DNA from: Euryarchaeota archaeon UBA250
Lineage (GTDB): Archaea > Thermoplasmatota > Poseidoniia > Poseidoniales > Thalassarchaeaceae
Direction of reading: 5' to 3'
NCBI GenBank assembly: GCA_002504845.1
Contig: DATW01000059.1
Span: 1 to 9,603, forward strand
DNA length: 9,603 bases
Of this stretch, positions 5,561 through 9,603 are shown one piece after another (within the stretch, counting starts at the first letter, position 1; each line of letters opens with the position of its first letter). The position numbers and the translations under genes are program-made. The notes beneath the pieces were generated by a model, which was given only the letters and a program-made list of their open reading frames with translations, was not told the origin of the DNA and did no database searches.

Positions 5561-7726
5561 TCCGGGGGCTATGTCTCCATCTGGCCTGATTAACCGTACG
5601 GCTCCCTTGCCATCATCGGCTGCCAGGAGCATACCCTCTGACATAACGCCTCTGAGTTTCCTAGGCTCTAGATTAGCGACAAAGACGACCAAGGAGCCTG
5701 TTAGGTCTTCTTTGGTATAGTAGTCCTTTAGACCTGCGCAAACAGTTCGATCTTGTTCATCGCCCTCTGATATCTTGACCACGTAGAGACGGTCTGCATC
5801 AGGGTGGTCGTCGACGGAGATGACCTTGCCAATCCTGAGTTCGACGGATGCGAAGGTATCGAAATCAACGAATGCCACGCCTTCGATGTGTGAGGCGTCG
5901 TTATTCATTGTGTCTGTAGATTCTTCATCTGAGAGAATGCTCTCGAGGTCGAGTCTAGTGAAAAGAGGGGCAGATTCAGGCAAATGGGGCGGACGTTCAC
6001 CACTAGCCATTGCATCATCCCAAAGCAAATCTCTCGGATTTCCCGGTTCTCCGATCATACCCCACAATCTTTCTGATTGGAAGGGCATGTATGGATAGGT
6101 GAGTATTGAAAGAACACGTAGACTATGCCATGCGGCAGATAATGGTAACAATGCTTTCTGGATTTCTTCAGGATCGTCGGAACGTAGATACTTCCAAGGT
6201 TCCGATCTTTGAAGAAAGCCGTTCCCCTCTTGGGATATGTCCATTATCTTCCTGAGTGCTTCTTTGAACCTCTGACGTTCCATCGAGTCAATTGCTCCTT
6301 CGATCTTCGATTCTATGAATTTCTTGAAATCGGGATATGCCTCTAAACCGGGAAGCGTAGCGACAGGATTCATCCCATCTTTGGAAGCACGTTTGACTAG
6401 AGAAAGCACCCTATTCACATAATTGCCATAATTACCAATCAACTCTGAATTTACACGTTCCACGAACTCGTCCCATCGGAAATCAGTGTCGTGAAGTTCT
6501 GGCATGTTTATTGTCAAGTGATAACGAAGTGAATCGGGATCGTATCTTTCAAGAAATGTGGGAAGCCAGACTGCATGCTTTCGACTTGTTGAGAATTGAT
6601 CTCCAGAGAGCATCAGATATTCATTAGAAGCGACGTTGTCCTCAAGATGTAACTTCTCATGCTCATCCTTTCCTGTGTTGAGTGCCAACAGTATAGCAGG
6701 CCATATTATAGTGTGGAATGGGATGTTATCCTTGCCCATGAAATACACGTGTTTGAGTGACTCCTCGTGTATCCACCACTTCTTCCAAATATCCTCATCA
6801 GCACCATCATCTGACTTACTTGCATATTGTTCTGCCCATATTCTTGCACATGTCAAGTACCCCTGAACAGCATCGAACCATACATAGACACGCTTCGATA
6901 CCCATACATCCCCCTCCAATGGTATCGATACGCCCCATTCGATGTCTCTCGTAACAGCACGCGGTCGTAGACCCATATCTAGCCAATTCTTTGTCATCGA
7001 TCTGACATTTGGCTTCCAAACCCTCTGTCGCTCTGATGCATGGTCCTCCAAATCTTTCTGAAGAAGATCTAACCTGAAGAAGAGATGATCAGTTTCTCGA
7101 ATTTCGACAGGGTCTTCGGGATTGAGTTTTGAGACGGGTTCAATGAGCTCATCGGCCTCATATGTCGATCCGCATGAGTCGCATTGATCGCCTCTAGCGC
7201 CATCTGAAGAACATCTAGGACATTTCCCCAAAACATACCTGTCAGGAAGAAATTGTATGTCGCCATTATCCCTGATAGAGCAGAACTGCTCCATAGTTTT
7301 CCTTTCCAAAAATCCTTTCTCATGTAATTCCAGTATGACTCCTTGAACAAGCTCATGGTGCCTTGAGTCAGAAGTTCTTCCATACAAGGCGCCACCATAA
7401 TCTACACCCCTGGAATCGATATTATCCCCCCATGAGCAGCCGAGCTTCAACAGAGAGTCGAGTATAGCTGTATGATTCTCATCGACAATCTCCTGCGGTG
7501 ATTTTCCTGTTTCATCAGCAGTCACTGTTATTGGTGTTCCGTGCTCATCAGAACCGCTCAACAACAACACCCTCCTACCCCTCATTCGCTCGTACTTGTA
7601 CTGTATGTCGGCGGGAAGACAGTTACCTGCTACGTGCCCAAGATGTAGTGGCCCATTGGCATACGGCCAAGCCATGAAAATTGCAACATGCTGACTGTCC
7701 ACGGGTCGACTCTCGAACAGCCACAT
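5546..7726 (-). CDS. metG: Methionyl-tRNA synthetase with fused C-terminal tRNA-binding domain
   Basis: The enzyme charges tRNA-Met with methionine. From the chosen ATG the protein has 726 residues. It opens with AWPYANGP and the class I HIGH element as HLGH (28-31). One zinc knuckle follows (CPRC and CDSC, Cys169/172/182/185), then MGKDNIPFHT (330-339), a KMSKS-equivalent written QFSTS (377-381), the helical anticodon-binding domain with NYGNYVNRV, and an EMAP-II/Arc1p-like tRNA-binding domain (about 619-726, with ELRIGKV and LEPRKLRGVMSEGM). The frame stays open to an ATG at 7909, but that would run across the CNNM gene start and adds nothing conserved. An ATG at 7777 is possible; the one at 7726 leaves the usual short lead before the catalytic core. 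A weak TATA-like TCCATAAC lies about 28 bases upstream of 7726. Function is certain; the exact start is not. Confidence 0.95.
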   Translation of the reverse strand: MWLFESRPVDSQHVAIFMAWPYANGPLHLGHVAGNCLPADIQYKYERMRGRRVLLLSGSDEHGTPITVTADETGKSPQEIVDENHTAILDSLLKLGCSWGDNIDSRGVDYGGALYGRTSDSRHHELVQGVILELHEKGFLERKTMEQFCSIRDNGDIQFLPDRYVLGKCPRCSSDGARGDQCDSCGSTYEADELIEPVSKLNPEDPVEIRETDHLFFRLDLLQKDLEDHASERQRVWKPNVRSMTKNWLDMGLRPRAVTRDIEWGVSIPLEGDVWVSKRVYVWFDAVQGYLTCARIWAEQYASKSDDGADEDIWKKWWIHEESLKHVYFMGKDNIPFHTIIWPAILLALNTGKDEHEKLHLEDNVASNEYLMLSGDQFSTSRKHAVWLPTFLERYDPDSLRYHLTINMPELHDTDFRWDEFVERVNSELIGNYGNYVNRVLSLVKRASKDGMNPVATLPGLEAYPDFKKFIESKIEGAIDSMERQRFKEALRKIMDISQEGNGFLQRSEPWKYLRSDDPEEIQKALLPLSAAWHSLRVLSILTYPYMPFQSERLWGMIGEPGNPRDLLWDDAMASGERPPHLPESAPLFTRLDLESILSDEESTDTMNNDASHIEGVAFVDFDTFASVELRIGKVISVDDHPDADRLYVVKISEGDEQDRTVCAGLKDYYTKEDLTGSLVVFVANLEPRKLRGVMSEGMLLAADDGKGAVRLIRPDGDIAPGSNVR
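6584..6598 (-). other. KMSKS-equivalent loop of MetRS, written QFSTS
   Basis: The codons spell Gln-Phe-Ser-Thr-Ser followed by Arg-Lys. Archaeal MetRSs typically have Lys-Phe-Ser-Thr-Ser, so the Thr in place of the second Lys is normal for the group, but the first Lys is also replaced, here by Gln. The surrounding frame and domains are intact. Confidence 0.85.
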
Positions 7727-7817
7727 ATTTAGGAGATGGGCAAACTCGCAGTTATGGAGCAACGCAACCACATGCATACCAGCTTTGTCCAATCTCTTCT
7801 CCGGAGGAACTCCTGAA
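7727..7817. promoter_or_regulatory. Divergent spacer between metG and the CNNM gene
   Basis: About 91 bases separate the favoured starts of the two outward-facing genes. The only motif-like elements are the weak TATA-like TCCATAAC (minus strand, 7751-7758) for metG and the GGAGG ribosome-binding site at 7803-7807 for the plus-strand gene. If metG actually starts at 7777 the spacer shrinks to 40 bases. Confidence 0.4.
7803..7807 (+). promoter_or_regulatory. Ribosome-binding site that selects a GTG start for the CNNM gene
   Basis: GGAGG is followed after 10 bases by an in-frame GTG at 7818. The more distal in-frame TTG at 7785 has no such site. The GTG start leaves a short lead before the first membrane helix, as usual in this family. 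Confidence 0.65.
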
Positions 7818-8864
7818 GTGACTCCAGTATCCGCTATTTTGCTATACGGAACCGTCGCTCTTGGAGTGTCATTTATCTGCTCAATACTCGAAGCAGTTCT
7901 ACTAAGCACAACCAGAGGTCACATACTTGCACTGCAGCCTAAAATGCCTACAACTGCTGAGAGATGGCTGACTTTCAAGGATGATCCGGAACGTCCCCTT
8001 ACTGCCATACTCACCCTAAACACGATTGCGCACACAGTCGGTGCGCTAGGTGTAGGTTCGGAAGTCGAAAATGCGTATCCCGGGGAATATGCGCTAGCAA
8101 TTGCATCGACTATCCTGACACTGCTTGTCTTACTCCTATCGGAAATCCTCCCGAAAACAGTAGGGACACTCTATTGGAGGAGGCTCACAGTTAGTGCGGG
8201 GTTGGTACTTCACTGGATGACTATCATACTAGCACCCATCATATGGCCAATCGAAAAGACGCGTCGTCTCCTTCCCTCTGTCAAAGAGGAAGCGATGACC
8301 CGAGATGAGATATCTGTCATAGCAGATATAGCCGAAGAGACTGATGTCATAGATGAGAGGGAGGAGAGCGTCATACAGAATCTGTTGATGCTCAAAGAGA
8401 TGACTGTGGGTGCGATTATGACTCCGAGGACCGTTATGACGTATGTGGAATCAGAAGAGACGATCGGTTCGGTCATGGAGCGCATTCCTGTAATGGTACA
8501 TGGTAGAATGCCGGTATTCGATGAGGATGCAGTAGTTGGAATGGTTCTGAGATCTGACATTCTCCGGAATGCAGCTGCAGATAATTTCAATCCGACGATG
8601 ACTGCGATAATGCGTCCAATATCAAGTGTTCATTCTGACGGATCTATAGACGCAGCACTCAGAATAATGCTTGAAGATAGGGTGCAAATATTGACTGTTG
8701 AAGAGGAGTTCGGGACCATCATAGGTCTTGTAACCATGGAAGACGTTATTGAAACTCTACTCGGCGTCGAGATAGTGGACGAGGCAGACATCGAGGGCAT
8801 AGAAGAGGGAGCAGTCCGAGAAGATATGCGTGAGTTGGCGATGATGCGTCGAGAAGAAGAGTGA
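7818..8864 (+). CDS. CNNM/CorC-type membrane protein with a CBS-domain pair
   Basis: Numbered from the GTG at 7818 the product has 348 residues. The N-terminal half is a DUF21/CNNM transmembrane domain. Helix 1 (about 7-29) ends in the family-typical CSILEAVLLSTT, LTLNTIAHTVGA (about 66-76) is the re-entrant/second segment, a third helix (about 91-110) leads into SEILPKTVG, and a fourth spans about 124-144. An acidic linker with TRDEISVIADIAEE leads to VGAIMTPRT at about 197-205, which opens the CBS/Bateman pair (about 194-316), containing RMPVFDE, VVGMVLRSDIL and IIGLVTMEDVIETLLG. Homologues are magnesium or other cation exporters regulated by nucleotide binding to the CBS pair; the cation here is not predictable. 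The C-terminal CorC/HlyC domain of many bacterial members is absent, replaced by an acidic tail of about 30 residues. The stop lies one base from the stop of the convergent neighbour. Confidence 0.9.
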   Translation: MTPVSAILLYGTVALGVSFICSILEAVLLSTTRGHILALQPKMPTTAERWLTFKDDPERPLTAILTLNTIAHTVGALGVGSEVENAYPGEYALAIASTILTLLVLLLSEILPKTVGTLYWRRLTVSAGLVLHWMTIILAPIIWPIEKTRRLLPSVKEEAMTRDEISVIADIAEETDVIDEREESVIQNLLMLKEMTVGAIMTPRTVMTYVESEETIGSVMERIPVMVHGRMPVFDEDAVVGMVLRSDILRNAAADNFNPTMTAIMRPISSVHSDGSIDAALRIMLEDRVQILTVEEEFGTIIGLVTMEDVIETLLGVEIVDEADIEGIEEGAVREDMRELAMMRREEE

Positions 8865-8865
8865 T

Positions 8866-9603
8866 TCAATCAAGATTGGTCGTATCTTCTTCTTTCTCAG
8901 AGAGAAGGCCCCTCTTTTCTGCATAGTCGCTAAGTTGATCTAATCTCTTCAACCAACCTTTGGAGCTTCCAGTCTTGGTAGATCGGACTAGCCAGACACC
9001 ACCGAATATCCTCTCCCAGAGGCCTCTCTTTGCCATCGAGAAGCGACTCAATAACCAATCCAGGAAGAGTGGTAGCAAAAGCAAGAGCCCTATCACCCTG
9101 AATATGGCTGACCCCGTGGATTCTCCCAGTGGCGATGAAAGGTCGGAGAGCATTGTTAGGGCAGTGACGAAGCCGATAAGTGCGAAAGGGAAGTTCAGGC
9201 CCTTGAGGAAGGTGTATGCCCAGGATGCATTATTGCCACCTGATGTTACAAACTTTGTACGGGATACAATATTTCCAATCGTTCTGTTGAATTTTGAGGG
9301 CAAAAAACCGACATTACCAATGTAAAGTACCGTACCCCCGATGATAAAGTATGTCGCATCAAAGTTCAAGCCCCAGGCGAATACTCCCACGACTGGGAAA
9401 ATCCAGCCGTAACTAACTAAAATGTCAACGAATCTCCTGAAAGCCATTTGTCCGCTAGTGGGTTGCTCAAAACCCTGAGGAAATGACGGTAGATCGACTG
9501 GATCTTTTGGTTCCTTTGCCTTCTTTTCCTTTTCACGTCGTCTTGAGAATCTGGATTCTCTCTTTGGTTTTTCGACTTTCGCAGGTGCCTTAGCAGGTGC
9601 CTT
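8866..9603 (-). CDS. Unrecognised four-helix membrane protein with a basic Lys/Ala/Pro-rich N-terminal region, 5' end outside the window
   Basis: I do not recognise the family. The frame is open without a stop from the TGA at 8866 to the right edge (245 codons). An internal ATG at 9447 exists but lacks a good ribosome-binding site, and the 52 codons before it read as a continuous low-complexity, charged segment (KAPAK repeats, then REKEKKAKEPKDP), so the true start is probably beyond the edge. Four likely membrane helices follow: around VDILVSYGWIFPVVGVFAWG, YFIIGGTVLYIGNVGFL, FPFALIGFVTALTML and FRVIGLLLLLPLFLDWLL. Loops and the C-terminal tail are basic, then acidic at the end (KEEDTT). By the positive-inside rule both termini could be cytoplasmic. 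It could be a membrane anchor carrying a disordered arm, but no function can be assigned. It converges on the CNNM gene with a one-base gap. Confidence 0.75.
   Translation of the reverse strand, partial: KAPAKAPAKVEKPKRESRFSRRREKEKKAKEPKDPVDLPSFPQGFEQPTSGQMAFRRFVDILVSYGWIFPVVGVFAWGLNFDATYFIIGGTVLYIGNVGFLPSKFNRTIGNIVSRTKFVTSGGNNASWAYTFLKGLNFPFALIGFVTALTMLSDLSSPLGESTGSAIFRVIGLLLLLPLFLDWLLSRFSMAKRGLWERIFGGVWLVRSTKTGSSKGWLKRLDQLSDYAEKRGLLSEKEEDTTNLD
9581..9603. repeat. 12-bp direct repeat, two copies, coding for Ala-Pro-Ala-Lys units
   Basis: The plus strand reads GCAGGTGCCTTA and then GCAGGTGCCTT up to the window edge. On the minus strand this codes for a KAPA-type tandem repeat at the start of the visible part of the membrane protein. 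More copies may lie beyond the edge. Confidence 0.7.

Noticed and set aside
7069..7398. 109-residue minus-strand frame within metG
   Set aside because: It is the out-of-frame reading of the zinc-knuckle region of MetRS, and the in-frame protein is clearly conserved.
7785..7787. TTG start for the CNNM gene
   Set aside because: It has no ribosome-binding site, whereas GGAGG sits at proper spacing before the in-frame GTG at 7818.
8210..8590. 126-residue minus-strand open frame opposite the CNNM gene
   Set aside because: It is antisense to the CBS region, very rich in Ser/Thr/Ile as expected for a shadow frame, with no ribosome-binding site or domain.
8884..8898. T-rich run after the CNNM stop as a transcription terminator
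   Set aside because: It is broken by C residues and falls within the coding end of the convergent gene, where it encodes Lys/Glu codons; there is no independent support.
9447..9450. ATG at 9447 as the start of the right-edge membrane protein
   Set aside because: The frame is open upstream to the edge with a coherent charged segment, and no good ribosome-binding site precedes this ATG. It remains a fallback.

Overview
The window looks like chromosomal DNA from an archaeon, most likely a euryarchaeon. The strongest evidence is a proteasome-activating nucleotidase (PAN) with a C-terminal HbYX tail, a zinc-ribbon/HTH archaeal MBF1, a Tsr3-type rRNA acp-transferase, and a methionyl-tRNA synthetase with an archaeal-type FSTS signature loop. 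Moderate base composition, extreme compactness and tetrahydrofolate-dependent histidine breakdown would suit an uncultured planktonic lineage such as the Poseidoniia (Marine Group II/III). That lineage placement is inference and no sequence here proves it.

Layout: (1) From 4460 down to the left edge, four tightly packed minus-strand genes read PAN, glutamate formiminotransferase, formimino-THF cyclodeaminase and urocanate hydratase, the last cut by the window edge. Junctions are 10 nt, 0 nt and a 1-nt overlap, so this is almost certainly one transcript. (2) Divergently, 4537-5560 carries a plus-strand pair, MBF1 and Tsr3, overlapping by a few bases. (3) A minus-strand metG (about 5546-7726) converges on Tsr3 with a 15-nt 3' overlap. 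(4) Divergent from metG, 7818-8864 encodes a CNNM/CorC-like membrane protein with a CBS pair. (5) One base further on, converging from the right edge, is an unrecognised four-helix membrane protein whose N-terminus lies outside the window.

The hut genes cover three consecutive chemistries: urocanate to imidazolonepropionate, then (after HutI, not seen here) formiminoglutamate to glutamate, and the formimino group to 5,10-methenyl-THF plus ammonia. PAN unfolds proteins for the 20S proteasome, so its place at the head of this operon may link protein turnover to amino-acid use. MBF1 and Tsr3 both concern the small ribosomal subunit in known homologues.

There is no gene-free stretch over about 100 bases, and I saw no tRNA, rRNA, CRISPR array, insertion sequence or attachment site. 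Most genes are recognisable housekeeping or catabolic genes; the least explained are the PAN-hut linkage, the degenerate KMSKS loop of metG and the right-edge membrane protein.
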